In this document: positions 41,453 through 50,635 of the stretch, one piece after another
Numbering within the stretch: position 1 is the first letter of the stretch
How the letters are laid out: every line of letters starts with the position of its first letter
Source: a virus
Strand: one strand, 5' to 3'
Virus record (IMG/VR): IMGVR_UViG_3300025770_001492
Span: 124,001 to 188,000 of that record
DNA: 64,000 nt
Translations under genes and position numbers: made by a program
Notes under the pieces: model-generated
The model's database searches: none
Seen by the model: only the letters and a program-made list of their open reading frames with translations
Told to the model about the DNA's origin: nothing

Positions 41453-42775
41453 ATGGCAAGGACGTTCACAGGTCGCTTAGGAAATGAAAAGAGTCGCTTG
41501 GCTAATATTGTATTAGCTTACAGCGAGACAGAAAAATCTTTTATTGCTTCTGGCGGCGTAAATGCATCTGGGCAGTCCAATGCTCAGGTCAATCTTTCTT
41601 ACACTGCTTCAGGTGGAATTTTAATCTCTGGTGATTCTACTGATAGTGAAGGAAATCGACAAATAGCAAGTGGCGGAGTTGTTGTAAGTGGCGAATCCGA
41701 CATTAACTTAATTCTCAGTTTTTCAGGGTCGGGAATTATAACAGCAAGTGGTCGAGCAGCATGGATTGTGAACCCTGTTGTAAGAGTTGCAACCGGCGGA
41801 GTCGAATTATCTGGCAGTGCTCTTTGCGTATTTGAAGAAAGATCGTGTACTTTAACAATTTCAGGAGTTAATGGCCCTGGCGAGGCTGAACCTGCGGGCG
41901 TTCCTGTTGAAGAAGAGTTTAGAGTATTCGTTGACTGTTACAGTCAGTCGTCTGTAGGTGGATCGTCGGACAAACAATTTGTTGAATGTATTGAAATGCG
42001 ATACATTAATTCAGCATTTCTTTCGGCTAGAACTTTCTGCAATCAAGGATTGTTTGTACTAAATGATCCGGTTGGAAGGCAAATAAGACTTTTAGAAGCA
42101 AAATCTGAGGATGCCACCCCTTTATCTTTCTTCGGTTCTAGGAGGCATTACAAACCTGTAGCTCCTATTGAAGAAAAAATTATTGAGCAAGAGGTTTTGG
42201 ATTCAATTGTTATTGAAGATCCTATTCTTAAAAATATTAAAAATACAAAAAAAAGAGCATCCAAAAACAATAATATTTTGAATCAAAACAAGGTTGAAAA
42301 AGAAGAAATTTGCTTTGACTCAATAATCGAGAAATCTTTAGAAATTCTTGGAGTAAACTACAGCTACGTTGGATTTTCAAAGAAAAAAGACAACTCAGAA
42401 AATTTAGTTATAGAAGCAGTAATTTTAAATGAACCTATTTCCAAAACCATATCAAACAGTAAAAAGAGAGCAAGGAGAATGAATACTTTGCTTGAAACAA
42501 ATAAAATCAATAAACCAATTGAGATTGAGAATGAATTAGATTTTTATGAATCTAATGACAACCTTTCTTCGCTTGCTTTAGTGGCTAAGGAAAAGCAAAA
42601 AGTTAAGTCTCCAAAAATCAAAGTCGAAAGCCCACAACCGATTTTGAATCATGGGAAGTCTATAAAGAAAAACGTTCACAGAAGAAGTTCTGCACCTAGA
42701 AGACACCCTAAACTTCATGCAAATAAAAAAGAAATAGAAAAATTGCAAGAAATGAGAGAGAACGCACTAAGATAA
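41453..42775 (+). CDS. Structural-type protein with SGG repeats and basic tail
   Basis: A 440-residue protein. Residues about 25-125 contain repeated beta units with the pattern ASGGV..SG, followed by a conserved-looking segment (EEEFRVFVDCYSQ). The C-terminal half is charged, with repeated NSKKRARRMN / NTKKRASKNN-type basic motifs about 100 residues apart, and ends strongly basic (KKNVHRRSSAPRRHPKLHAN). It follows the adaptor-like gene by 8 bases. Probably virion-associated; family not recognised. Confidence 0.5.
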   Translation: MARTFTGRLGNEKSRLANIVLAYSETEKSFIASGGVNASGQSNAQVNLSYTASGGILISGDSTDSEGNRQIASGGVVVSGESDINLILSFSGSGIITASGRAAWIVNPVVRVATGGVELSGSALCVFEERSCTLTISGVNGPGEAEPAGVPVEEEFRVFVDCYSQSSVGGSSDKQFVECIEMRYINSAFLSARTFCNQGLFVLNDPVGRQIRLLEAKSEDATPLSFFGSRRHYKPVAPIEEKIIEQEVLDSIVIEDPILKNIKNTKKRASKNNNILNQNKVEKEEICFDSIIEKSLEILGVNYSYVGFSKKKDNSENLVIEAVILNEPISKTISNSKKRARRMNTLLETNKINKPIEIENELDFYESNDNLSSLALVAKEKQKVKSPKIKVESPQPILNHGKSIKKNVHRRSSAPRRHPKLHANKKEIEKLQEMRENALR

Positions 42776-42800
42776 AGCAGTTTACTTTGATGGTGCAATT

Positions 42801-43682
42801 ATGTTTTGGAAAGACAGCTTAGTTTCTGTAGATCAATTAGATAAGTATTCTATATCTGAAATATTTTCTCAGACTGATTTGTTTAAAATAAGTCCTTTTC
42901 CGTGCGGTTCGGGAGATAAAGTTTTTGCCACTATGTTCTTTGAACCATCCACTAGAACTAGACTTTCTTTCGAGTCTGCAATTGTTAGACATGATTACCG
43001 TTTAATAACTGTTGAAAATGGGAAAGTAAGCTCGTCTGACAAAAAAGGCGAATCTTTAGAAGATTGTGTCAAAACAGTCTCGCAGTATGTTGACTGCATC
43101 ATACTAAGACACCCAGAAAAGGGTGCTGCTAAAAGAGCAGCAAAAGTTTCAGATGTTCCAATTATAAACGCTGGTGATGGCGACGGAGAACATCCCACTC
43201 AATCTTTGTTGGACATGTATACTATTTACGAGAATAAAAAGACAGATAAACAAAACTGTTGGTCTTTGGAATCTGTGTTTGAACCATTAAATGTCCTTTT
43301 TTACGCAGATTTAGAAAATGCCAGAACAGTCAATTCTCTTGAAAAACTTCTTTCTTTATATGGGGCATCTGTCGAAAAAAGAAGTCTTTTTGACGACCCC
43401 AATAAAGATAAAGATTTATGGAAAAAGGCTGATGTCGTTTATATCACTAGGCTTCAAAAAGAAAGAAAAGATCCTGATCGGCCTTTATGCAAAATACCAG
43501 AAAATGTGGTAAATGAAGAAATATTAAAATCAACCAATGAAAATTGTATTTTTCTTCATCCCTTACCAAGGTGTGGCGAAGTAGATCCAGCAATAGACAA
43601 AGATGAAAGAGTACTATTTTGGCCACAGGTTAAAAATGGCATGTACACCAGAATGGCTTTAATTTCTATGATGAATATCTGA
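42801..43682 (+). CDS. pyrB: Aspartate carbamoyltransferase catalytic chain
   Basis: A 293-residue enzyme. FFEPSTRTRLSFE (carbamoyl-phosphate loop), SSSDKKGESLED (the mobile loop Ser/Lys), GDGDGEHPTQSLLDMYTI and FLHPLPRCGEVDP are the ATCase signatures; the HPLPR segment and the STRTR/KGES pair rule in favour of PyrB over ornithine carbamoyltransferase. It joins aspartate and carbamoyl phosphate, the committed step of pyrimidine synthesis. No regulatory PyrI is seen. With PyrE, ThyA and RNR it would boost dTTP and dCTP. Confidence 0.9.
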   Translation: MFWKDSLVSVDQLDKYSISEIFSQTDLFKISPFPCGSGDKVFATMFFEPSTRTRLSFESAIVRHDYRLITVENGKVSSSDKKGESLEDCVKTVSQYVDCIILRHPEKGAAKRAAKVSDVPIINAGDGDGEHPTQSLLDMYTIYENKKTDKQNCWSLESVFEPLNVLFYADLENARTVNSLEKLLSLYGASVEKRSLFDDPNKDKDLWKKADVVYITRLQKERKDPDRPLCKIPENVVNEEILKSTNENCIFLHPLPRCGEVDPAIDKDERVLFWPQVKNGMYTRMALISMMNI

Positions 43683-43705
43683 ACCTAAAAACTATATATT
43701 TTGTT

Positions 43706-43960
43706 ATGGAATTTAGATATTGGATAGAATCTGAAGCGAAAGCACTGGCGTCTAGAGACATGGTGCTTAATTTTCTTCAAGATAAATTAAACATTAATGA
43801 TCCCGAAGCAATCCTAAATATGTCTACAGATCAGATAGACTCAGGCGTTATTGCAGATCTTTCCCAAAGAGGAATTATATCTTCTGATGATGAGCTTCAA
43901 TCTATAATCAAGAACGGAATTAAGATATCTGAATTAATAAACATTCTTTCAAAGCAATGA
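43706..43960 (+). CDS. Small protein with capsid-targeting-like N-terminus
   Basis: An 84-residue helical acidic protein starting MEFRYWIESEAKAL, a clear F-x-x-W-I motif with the same first four residues (MEFR) as the protein at 508. TATATATTTTGTT precedes the ATG and there is no Shine-Dalgarno. Function unknown; candidate internal virion protein. Confidence 0.6.
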   Translation: MEFRYWIESEAKALASRDMVLNFLQDKLNINDPEAILNMSTDQIDSGVIADLSQRGIISSDDELQSIIKNGIKISELINILSKQ

Positions 43961-43970
43961 GGCAAAATGA

Positions 43971-44762
43971 ATGGGAAATTATAAAATTTTAATGTGTAAG
44001 CCAACGCATTACGGCATTAAATATTCTATAAACCCTTGGATGAATCTAGAAAATCAATCAGACTACTCAAAATCTCAAAAACAATGGCAAAAACTTCATG
44101 ACACAATCCTCTCCACAGGAGCAGAAATTGAACACGTTGAACCTCATTCAGATGTGCCAGATATAGTATTCACAGCAAACGCTGCTCTTATATATGAAAA
44201 TAAATGCATCATATCGAACTTCAAATTTGATGAAAGAAAAAAAGAAGAAAAATTTTACGAGGAAAAACTTGGTGAATATTACGACATTGTCAGATTACCA
44301 AGAGAGTTAAATTTTGAAGGAGCAGGAGATGCTTTGTTTTCAGAAAATAAATTAATTATGGCGCATGGATTTAGGACTAGTATTGATTCTTTACATGCAA
44401 TTGACGAGGTGTTGGAACTTGATTCAATTAAGGTCAAATTGATAGACCCTTATTTTTATCATTTAGATACATGTTTTTGTCCTCTTGAAAAAAATAAAGC
44501 AATTTACTTTCCGAAAGCATTCCACAGGGATTCTGTTAAAGCTTTAAATGAAAATATGGACATGATACCTGTTCCTGAAAACGATGCAAAAAAGTTCGCA
44601 TGTAATGCTGTGGTAATTGGAAATTATGTTATAATTCCAGAAGGATGTGATGAAACTAAAAGACTTTTAGAGAGAATGAACTTTAATGTACTGTGCTGCG
44701 ATATGAGTGAATTCATAAAAGCAGGCGGTGCTTGCAAATGTCTGACTCTCATGATGGTGTAA
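43971..44762 (+). CDS. Arginine deiminase-superfamily amidinohydrolase (DDAH-like)
   Basis: A 263-residue protein of the guanidino-group-modifying fold. PDIVFTANAALIY, LNFEGAGDALF, YHLDTCFCPL (catalytic His) and FIKAGGACKCLTL (catalytic Cys in GGACKC) match dimethylarginine dimethylaminohydrolase and related amidinotransferases. It probably hydrolyses or transfers the guanidino group of an arginine-like compound. Its purpose in the phage is not evident; the PyrB and histidine-phosphatase genes are neighbours. Confidence 0.8.
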   Translation: MGNYKILMCKPTHYGIKYSINPWMNLENQSDYSKSQKQWQKLHDTILSTGAEIEHVEPHSDVPDIVFTANAALIYENKCIISNFKFDERKKEEKFYEEKLGEYYDIVRLPRELNFEGAGDALFSENKLIMAHGFRTSIDSLHAIDEVLELDSIKVKLIDPYFYHLDTCFCPLEKNKAIYFPKAFHRDSVKALNENMDMIPVPENDAKKFACNAVVIGNYVIIPEGCDETKRLLERMNFNVLCCDMSEFIKAGGACKCLTLMMV

Positions 44763-44764
44763 TA

Positions 44765-45415
44765 ATGGAAATACTAATAATTCGACACGGACAGAGTGAA
44801 CACAATGTCTCCTATGAAGGCACTTTGGATTCTTCTTTGACCAAAAAAGGAAATGAGCAAGTTTACAATACAGCTTGCTGGCTTAAAGATAACTTTGATT
44901 TATCTGGTTACAAGGGAGTATCGAGTCCATATTTAAGAACTCTTCAAACTTCTTATATTTTACGAAGTCAAACTAATATTGATTTCGAAGTAAATGAACT
45001 TGTTCGAGAATATCATGTAAAAAAAGATGAACCTGAACTTGTAGAAAATCAAGGAATGCCTATTAAATTTAGGGAAAATCTGTTTGGAGATTTTGACTGG
45101 AGCAGATGGAATGGGAAAGATGGAAAGTATGGAGTTTCTGAAGACCTCAAAATATACCCGAATGAAACTATGGACGATTTCTTGGGAAGAATAGAATTTT
45201 ATTTAAAAGGTTTAAATGAAGATTCTAAATATCTCATCGTAGGACACGGAGCATCATGTCGTGCTCTCCATGATGTATCAATAAACAAAGATTTAAAAAG
45301 TATCAAAGAAAGATATGCAAAACCGATTAAAGAGTATAAAGATAGCATTGAGAATTCTAGTTTAATATGGATTAAAGATGAAAAATGCAAATGGTTTTCT
45401 AAAGTAGTTTGGTAA
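44765..45415 (+). CDS. Histidine phosphatase family (phosphoglycerate mutase-like)
   Basis: A 216-residue protein. EILIIRHGQSEHN carries the RHG motif with the catalytic His, SSPYLRTLQTS the second Arg, and YLIVGHGASCRAL the second His. The start MEILIIRHG at 44765 is two bases after the upstream stop. Substrates in this family range from sugar phosphates to nucleotides; the adjoining genes do not settle it. Confidence 0.8.
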   Translation: MEILIIRHGQSEHNVSYEGTLDSSLTKKGNEQVYNTACWLKDNFDLSGYKGVSSPYLRTLQTSYILRSQTNIDFEVNELVREYHVKKDEPELVENQGMPIKFRENLFGDFDWSRWNGKDGKYGVSEDLKIYPNETMDDFLGRIEFYLKGLNEDSKYLIVGHGASCRALHDVSINKDLKSIKERYAKPIKEYKDSIENSSLIWIKDEKCKWFSKVVW

Positions 45416-45420
45416 AAAAC

Positions 45421-46044
45421 ATGAAACCTTGTTGGATTTTAACAACCCCAAGATCTGGATCGACCTTTTTAAGCAGGAGATTAAACCAGACAGGACTTTT
45501 TAACCCACCGTTTGCAGAGTGGTATAATAGCGAGACACTCTTTGATGAATTTCTTGTAAAGAACCCAGTTCCGTTTTGCAAGATACATAAATTTCAATAT
45601 AATGAACATCTGCCGTCGTTTCCAAAAAATGTATTTTTTATACATTTAACTAGAAAAGACTTGGCAGAAGCAACAGTTTCACAGTATTTCGCAGGACATA
45701 CTAAAATGTGGAACACTACGTGTGAGAAAGACCTCTCAGAACACGCAAACGTGGATGTCCCTTACAATAGAGATACAATGCTTCGCTTGTACTTTGATAT
45801 GATACATGAGTCAAAAGGATGGGTCGAATTCTTAAAAGATAAAAAACACCTAGAGTTCGATTATGAGGACCTAATGACTGATTGTAGTTCTATTGTGGAC
45901 AAAATAGTTGAATTAACTGAGACTCAAAACAATGAACCAAACAAATATAAAGACATGCACACTCCATTAAAGATGTATCATCCACTTAAGGAAGAATATG
46001 TAAAAAAATTCAAGGAAACAATTAAACAAATAGAGAATAATTAA
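45421..46044 (+). CDS. Stf0-like sulfotransferase
   Basis: A 207-residue protein. CWILTTPRSGSTFLSRRLNQ is the PAPS-binding loop characteristic of Stf0 (trehalose sulfotransferase)-type enzymes, and VFFIHLTRKDLAEATVSQYF the 3'-phosphate-binding region. It is a second sulfotransferase, clearly different from that at 3291. Acceptor unknown; a glycan is likely. Confidence 0.75.
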   Translation: MKPCWILTTPRSGSTFLSRRLNQTGLFNPPFAEWYNSETLFDEFLVKNPVPFCKIHKFQYNEHLPSFPKNVFFIHLTRKDLAEATVSQYFAGHTKMWNTTCEKDLSEHANVDVPYNRDTMLRLYFDMIHESKGWVEFLKDKKHLEFDYEDLMTDCSSIVDKIVELTETQNNEPNKYKDMHTPLKMYHPLKEEYVKKFKETIKQIENN

Positions 46045-46419
46045 ATGATTATAAAAAAATCCGAGACGTTTGAGGTAAGGCTGTACATTGGTTCAATGTT
46101 CGGGTATCACGGAGATAATTTCACAAAAGAAGAACTCAAAAAAGAAGTCGGATTTATACAGAAACAATTTAAAGAAAAATATACATTTGAGTCGGGGGTT
46201 ATACCTGTAAGGATGACACAAACGGAATTCATATCAGAAGACTACTCAGAAAAAGGCTGGGAGTTAGCTGCGATAAATTATCCACGATTCGAAAAAGCCG
46301 AGTCCACAATTACTGTATTCATGTACGAATTAGCAAGGCATTTGCTAGTGAGATTCAACCAACACCGAATCAGTTTAATCACGCCTGAAGAAACTGTGTT
46401 GTTTGAAGAAGAAAAATAG
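46045..46419 (+). CDS. Hypothetical protein
   Basis: A 124-residue alpha/beta protein (FEVRLYIGSMFGYHGDNFTK; STITVFMYELARHLLVRFNQ) whose ATG directly follows the upstream stop. The pattern resembles small phage proteins of unknown function lying next to uvsW; no family recognised. Confidence 0.6.
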   Translation: MIIKKSETFEVRLYIGSMFGYHGDNFTKEELKKEVGFIQKQFKEKYTFESGVIPVRMTQTEFISEDYSEKGWELAAINYPRFEKAESTITVFMYELARHLLVRFNQHRISLITPEETVLFEEEK

Positions 46420-46433
46420 GTTATCATTTCAAA

Positions 46434-47888
46434 ATGAAGAAAGCTGTAATAAAGGTTCAAAACTGCTATTCTTGGTTAAACACCAATTGTGATGATACCC
46501 GAATAAATCTTTGGAAAGCCCTTAGACATAGAGAAAAAGGGTATTTTCACAGTCGTCTTTATAAACAAAGGCTGTGGGATGGATATACAGAGTTTTTCAA
46601 AAAAGAAAGTGGAAGATTTTTATCTGGCCTACTGCCAGAGGTTACTGCTGCTTTAGATCATTGGAAAATACCTCATACCATTATCGATGAGAGAGGTGAG
46701 CCTGAATTTTTGTATGACGAAATTGGCTCGGACTTCTTGGATCAATGGATTCATCACCTTCCTCAGAAAGATCAAGATCGATGGCAAGGAATGCGTGACT
46801 ATCAAATTGATCTCACCAATCAAGTCATCAAACACAAGAGAGGTGTTGTTTTTGCCCCAACCTCAGCAGGTAAAACTGCAATCATGGTTGCAATTTTAAA
46901 AACAATTCCTGAAAACGTGCCAACTCTTATTCTTGCAAATAAGAAAAGCCTTTGTGATCAAAACTATGATGCCTTGACAAGCTGGGGATTTGAAAATGTC
47001 GGACGACTTTATGACAAGTACAAAGATCCAAACATCTTCACATGTGCGACTGTACAATCTTTGCATAAAATAGAAAAGTTAATTCCTAAAGTTAAAGTCA
47101 TGGTAGTGGATGAAATTCATGACATGATGAGTAAGACGCCAAAGAAGTTTTACACAAAAATGAAAAACTGCTCGGTTAGAGTAGCCGTCAGTGCTACGCC
47201 TTTTAAATTTGGCGGAAAAGATAAAACACAAAAGTTCTCTGTAAAAGGCCACTTTGGACCTGTGCTTAAAACAAAGTCAGCAGATAACGACAAGGGAATC
47301 CTTACAACAAAGACTCTTCAAGATAGAGGAATCTTATCTTCTTGTAACTGTACGTTCTATCCAGTGAAAGAACCTCAGATTCCGTATGATATTTATCTTG
47401 ATGCAGTAACCAATGGTATAGCTGAGAGTTGGCATTTTCACGACATTGTGAGCCGATTGGCTAGATCTTTGAAGGGCAGAACCCTTATCTTGGTCGAAAG
47501 ACTTGCACACGGAGAAGCCTTGCAAAGTCTGATTCCTGATGCTTTATGGGTTCGTGGAGAAGATAACCTAGATGCAAGAAAAGATGTCATCGACCAGCTA
47601 CAGTACTCTAAAGGCAATAAAATAGCAATCGCCACCCAAGGTATTTTCAATGCTGGGATCAACGTGTTTGTCCACAATCTTATCAATGCGGCTGGAGGAC
47701 AAGCAGATCACCAGATTATACAGCGATTTGGGCGAGGATTGAGACTTGCATCTGATAAAGACGGACTTGAATACTATGATTTTGTTTTCGATATAAATGA
47801 ATATTTGCTAGATCATTCAAAGAAAAGAATTAAAATTATAAAGAATGAAGGACATAAAGTAGATATTCGTGAAGAATTAGACTTTTAA
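46434..47888 (+). CDS. uvsW: UvsW-like superfamily 2 DNA helicase
   Basis: A 484-residue helicase. An N-terminal region (about 1-120, with LWKALRHREKGYFHSRLYKQ and LWDGYTEFF) matches the double-stranded-DNA-binding domain of UvsW. Core motifs: RDYQ, FAPTSAGKTAI (Walker A), DEIHDMM box, VSATPF, and QRFGRGLRLA (motif VI). In T4 UvsW unwinds branched DNA and R-loops and switches origin replication to recombination-dependent replication. It supports the T4-type assignment along with UvsX and gp46/47. Confidence 0.88.
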   Translation: MKKAVIKVQNCYSWLNTNCDDTRINLWKALRHREKGYFHSRLYKQRLWDGYTEFFKKESGRFLSGLLPEVTAALDHWKIPHTIIDERGEPEFLYDEIGSDFLDQWIHHLPQKDQDRWQGMRDYQIDLTNQVIKHKRGVVFAPTSAGKTAIMVAILKTIPENVPTLILANKKSLCDQNYDALTSWGFENVGRLYDKYKDPNIFTCATVQSLHKIEKLIPKVKVMVVDEIHDMMSKTPKKFYTKMKNCSVRVAVSATPFKFGGKDKTQKFSVKGHFGPVLKTKSADNDKGILTTKTLQDRGILSSCNCTFYPVKEPQIPYDIYLDAVTNGIAESWHFHDIVSRLARSLKGRTLILVERLAHGEALQSLIPDALWVRGEDNLDARKDVIDQLQYSKGNKIAIATQGIFNAGINVFVHNLINAAGGQADHQIIQRFGRGLRLASDKDGLEYYDFVFDINEYLLDHSKKRIKIIKNEGHKVDIREELDF

Positions 47889-47889
47889 A

Positions 47890-47904
47890 CATAAATAATT
47901 TATT
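47890..47904 (+). promoter_or_regulatory. TATA-like element directly before the start codon
   Basis: CATAAATAATTTATT fills the 15 bases before the ATG at 47905, in the same spacing as those before 1062 and 58485. It resembles the T4 late promoter TATAAATA. No Shine-Dalgarno is present. Confidence 0.45.
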
Positions 47905-49884
47905 ATGTTTAGAAATTGGATAGAAAATAAAGAACAGTTAAATAAATCGGTCAACAAGTCAATTGACGAAATTGTTTATGGCGATATGGATGAAAAGACA
48001 GATGCTCTGTCTAAAAAAGAGCATCCTCTCTTTAAAGGAAGATTTAAGGTAGACCCACCACCTTCCAACACCTCGAAAGAAACTATCGAGGAACTTAAAG
48101 AGCTAGAAAAGATGAGTCATTTTAAGTCCAAAGATATCATGAAAGATATGAAGGATTTTGATGTGGCTCAAGTCAAGCCATTTGAAGATTATCTTAAACA
48201 AAATTCTCTAGATTTCGATTTCAAAATGCTTAACAAAATACTTAAGCAAGGCGAAATACTTGGACTAAAGCTTAAAAAGAAGTTCAACAGACCAAGACCG
48301 CATCAGATCGCACCCAAGATGGGTCTAAACATAATGTATCATGATTTGAAAACAGACGATACGCCAGCTTATCCTTCAAATCACTCTTTGATTTCTTCTT
48401 TAATTGCTCTATATCTTTCTTCGCTATATCCGAAACATGAAAAAGGATTCATGGACATTGCAGACAGGATCGGAATTAGCCGATTATATGGAGGGACTCA
48501 TTATCGAAGCGATCATGATTCTGCAAGGAAACTAGCTAAGGACATCATGAAGTCTTGGAAACCTGCTGTTAAGCCTGCAAAATATTCGTTCACTGAGTGG
48601 ATGCTGAAGCTCGAAGACCAAGGTATCCACGCATTCATGCGAGTGGCAAGTGAAAAATATAAAGACGACAGAAGTAAAGACATTCTTGTTATTTATGGAA
48701 ATACGACGCCAATTAAAGACAAACTAAAAGAAATAACAAAATTTACTTGGAACCAAGGTGGCTATTGGAGCACGGGCAGGTGGAGTCTGAATAATGATGT
48801 GATTCAAAAACTCATAGAGCTAACTGGAATAACTGATTTGAAAGAAATCATAGATGCTGGACCGCAATTTAACGCTGATTCGACTGAGGCAGAAGAAGAG
48901 AAAGATGCACCCAAGAGTCAAGTTGATGCGATTCTTGGTAACATGGAACAGGAAATTGAAAACGCTAAAGGCAAAGCGGGCGGTAAAGCAAAACAAATTC
49001 TCACCATGATTGAAAACTATCTTGAAAAATTGGCCAACTTGGTTGATGAAGAAATCAAATCAGGATTCGTTAAAGACTTTATGCGGTTTGCTGCTAAATT
49101 CCACAACTACTCTTTCAATAATCAAATGTTGATTTACGCACAAAAGAAAGATGCAACTTACGTAAACTCTGAAAGTCGTTGGCTTAAACTCGGAAGAGCA
49201 GTTACCAATAAGGATCAAGGAATTATAATTCTTGCGCCTATGACAGGAAAGAAAAAAGAAAAAGATGCAGATTTAGAGGGGCAAAAGGAAGAAAGAAAAT
49301 TTGTATTCTTCAGACCCGTTAAAGTTTATGATATTTCTTCAACACAAGTCATATCAGGACAAGAAGACAAGGCAAAAGTGTTTGAGCCAAATGATTGGCG
49401 ACAAGATACTGATGAAAACACTGAAGAACTTACCCTGCTCATCAATGCAGGAATAGAAATAGCCAAGCAAAAAGATATATCTATCGACTATGAGGAACTA
49501 GCTCAAGGTACGGGCGGCTACTCTGCGGGTGGAAAGATTGTAATCAACAACACCTATGGTGGAATCAACAAGTTTAGCACTCTCGTACATGAACTCGCCC
49601 ATGAAATACTCCATCAAGTAATGAAGCCAGAAGAAAGAGCAAAAGAAAACAAAAGAGATTTTGAATATGATGCTGAATCTGTGGCCTATATCGTTCTTCA
49701 ATACTTTGGATTTGAAACCAAAGACTCTCCAAGATATATCGCTCTATGGAAAGGCGACAGCAAAGCAGTTAAAGGAAGAAGAGAAAATATCAGCAAAGCA
49801 TCAAAGGAAATCATTCAAGGCATAAAAAAGAATGTCGAGGATATGGTAATTCAAGATGATCTCCCTGAAGAAGATGCTGCCTAA
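47905..49884 (+). CDS. PAP2 phosphatase / ArdC-like antirestriction / zinc peptidase fusion
   Basis: A 659-residue multidomain protein. Residues 1-6 (MFRNWI) fit the targeting-like motif. About 90-220 is a PAP2-type acid phosphatase: KKKFNRPRP, PSNH (157-160), SRLYGGTHYRSD (192-203). A second motif copy, KYSFTEWMLKLED, is at 226-238. About 385-480 matches the ArdC N-terminal ssDNA-binding domain (NNQMLIYAQ, SRWLKLGRAV, GIIILAP). About 535-600 is a zincin: VHELAHEIL (H562, E563, H566) and DAESVAY (E591). ArdC proteins block restriction; the architecture suggests two packaged proteins fused. Middle region 240-320 unassigned. Confidence 0.75.
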   Translation: MFRNWIENKEQLNKSVNKSIDEIVYGDMDEKTDALSKKEHPLFKGRFKVDPPPSNTSKETIEELKELEKMSHFKSKDIMKDMKDFDVAQVKPFEDYLKQNSLDFDFKMLNKILKQGEILGLKLKKKFNRPRPHQIAPKMGLNIMYHDLKTDDTPAYPSNHSLISSLIALYLSSLYPKHEKGFMDIADRIGISRLYGGTHYRSDHDSARKLAKDIMKSWKPAVKPAKYSFTEWMLKLEDQGIHAFMRVASEKYKDDRSKDILVIYGNTTPIKDKLKEITKFTWNQGGYWSTGRWSLNNDVIQKLIELTGITDLKEIIDAGPQFNADSTEAEEEKDAPKSQVDAILGNMEQEIENAKGKAGGKAKQILTMIENYLEKLANLVDEEIKSGFVKDFMRFAAKFHNYSFNNQMLIYAQKKDATYVNSESRWLKLGRAVTNKDQGIIILAPMTGKKKEKDADLEGQKEERKFVFFRPVKVYDISSTQVISGQEDKAKVFEPNDWRQDTDENTEELTLLINAGIEIAKQKDISIDYEELAQGTGGYSAGGKIVINNTYGGINKFSTLVHELAHEILHQVMKPEERAKENKRDFEYDAESVAYIVLQYFGFETKDSPRYIALWKGDSKAVKGRRENISKASKEIIQGIKKNVEDMVIQDDLPEEDAA

Positions 49885-49919
49885 ATTGAAGAACTTGTTC
49901 AAGAAGTTTCAGTATTGAT

Positions 49920-50129
49920 TCATTCGTAGTGACCTCCGAAGACCATATTGAGGCCGTATGGTTGGGTAGGAGGTTGAGTAACGACAACAGTATCTCCAAT
50001 TAGTTCCGGGTTGGATTTTGGTACGTTGATTAGAAGAGTTGTGCCATCTGGATAGATGACTTCTATACAGAAGTCTTTGTCCGTGTCTAGGTCCGAACGG
50101 TGTTTGGTTTGAATCATAGTTGTAGTCAT
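49920..50129 (-). CDS. Hypothetical small beta protein
   Basis: A 69-residue protein (CIEVIYPDGTTLLINVPKSN and GDTVVVTQPPTQPYG) that starts in an ATGA overlap with the upstream gene. Predominantly beta strands. Function unknown. Confidence 0.55.
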   Translation of the reverse strand: MTTTMIQTKHRSDLDTDKDFCIEVIYPDGTTLLINVPKSNPELIGDTVVVTQPPTQPYGLNMVFGGHYE

Positions 50130-50635
50130 CGTTGGTTAAGAGCATTTCCGGGGCATTGTTCGATTGCAGGAGCAACTTTTATCCAAAGCTTTTCGGGCGG
50201 GATCTTGTAATGAAGTCTCAAATCTTGACATATCCAAGACTGCTGGCCAGACAAAAGCTTGAAAGCACAGTTCTCTTCATCTGGAAAAGGAATGACATTG
50301 TAAATATCGCCACCATATTTTTCTTCAATCCACTCCAAACACACATCTGCATCTGGAAAGACTTCTTCAGAAAAATAAAGAAGAAACCCATCTTCTGGAC
50401 TCTTAATCGACTTCTGACTGGCCGCTTCGGTGACAAGCCGGTCAGCACCAACTACGATTGGAGATAATCCTTGCCCCACTGAGCCAGCAGGAGCGAAGTT
50501 ATGCCGGTTTCCAGATGCATCGTCCCACACCCAAGCATTTTTGTGCTTGTATGGCTTGACTACATTGATGCCTTGAATTTTTTCAAATTCAAAATCCTCA
50601 GAAGATTCATTCTGACTATTGAATATCTTGCTCAT
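50126..50635 (-). CDS. Hypothetical protein (DUF6717-like features)
   Basis: A 169-residue protein. VWDDASGNRH...GLSPIVVGADRLV, DGFLLYFSEEVFPDADVCLE and the C-terminal WICQDLRLHYKIPPEKLWIKV follow the arrangement I associate with the DUF6717 family (D..GL...V.GAD, LLFS..PFP, W.C...L.....PE). The assignment is from memory and tentative. Role unknown. It overlaps the lipoprotein gene by 20 bases. Confidence 0.5.
   Translation of the reverse strand: MSKIFNSQNESSEDFEFEKIQGINVVKPYKHKNAWVWDDASGNRHNFAPAGSVGQGLSPIVVGADRLVTEAASQKSIKSPEDGFLLYFSEEVFPDADVCLEWIEEKYGGDIYNVIPFPDEENCAFKLLSGQQSWICQDLRLHYKIPPEKLWIKVAPAIEQCPGNALNQR

Noticed and set aside
42801-43682. Ornithine carbamoyltransferase (arginine pathway with the neighbouring deiminase-like gene)
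   Set aside because: The HPLPR, KGES and GDG..EHPTQ segments are those of aspartate carbamoyltransferase.
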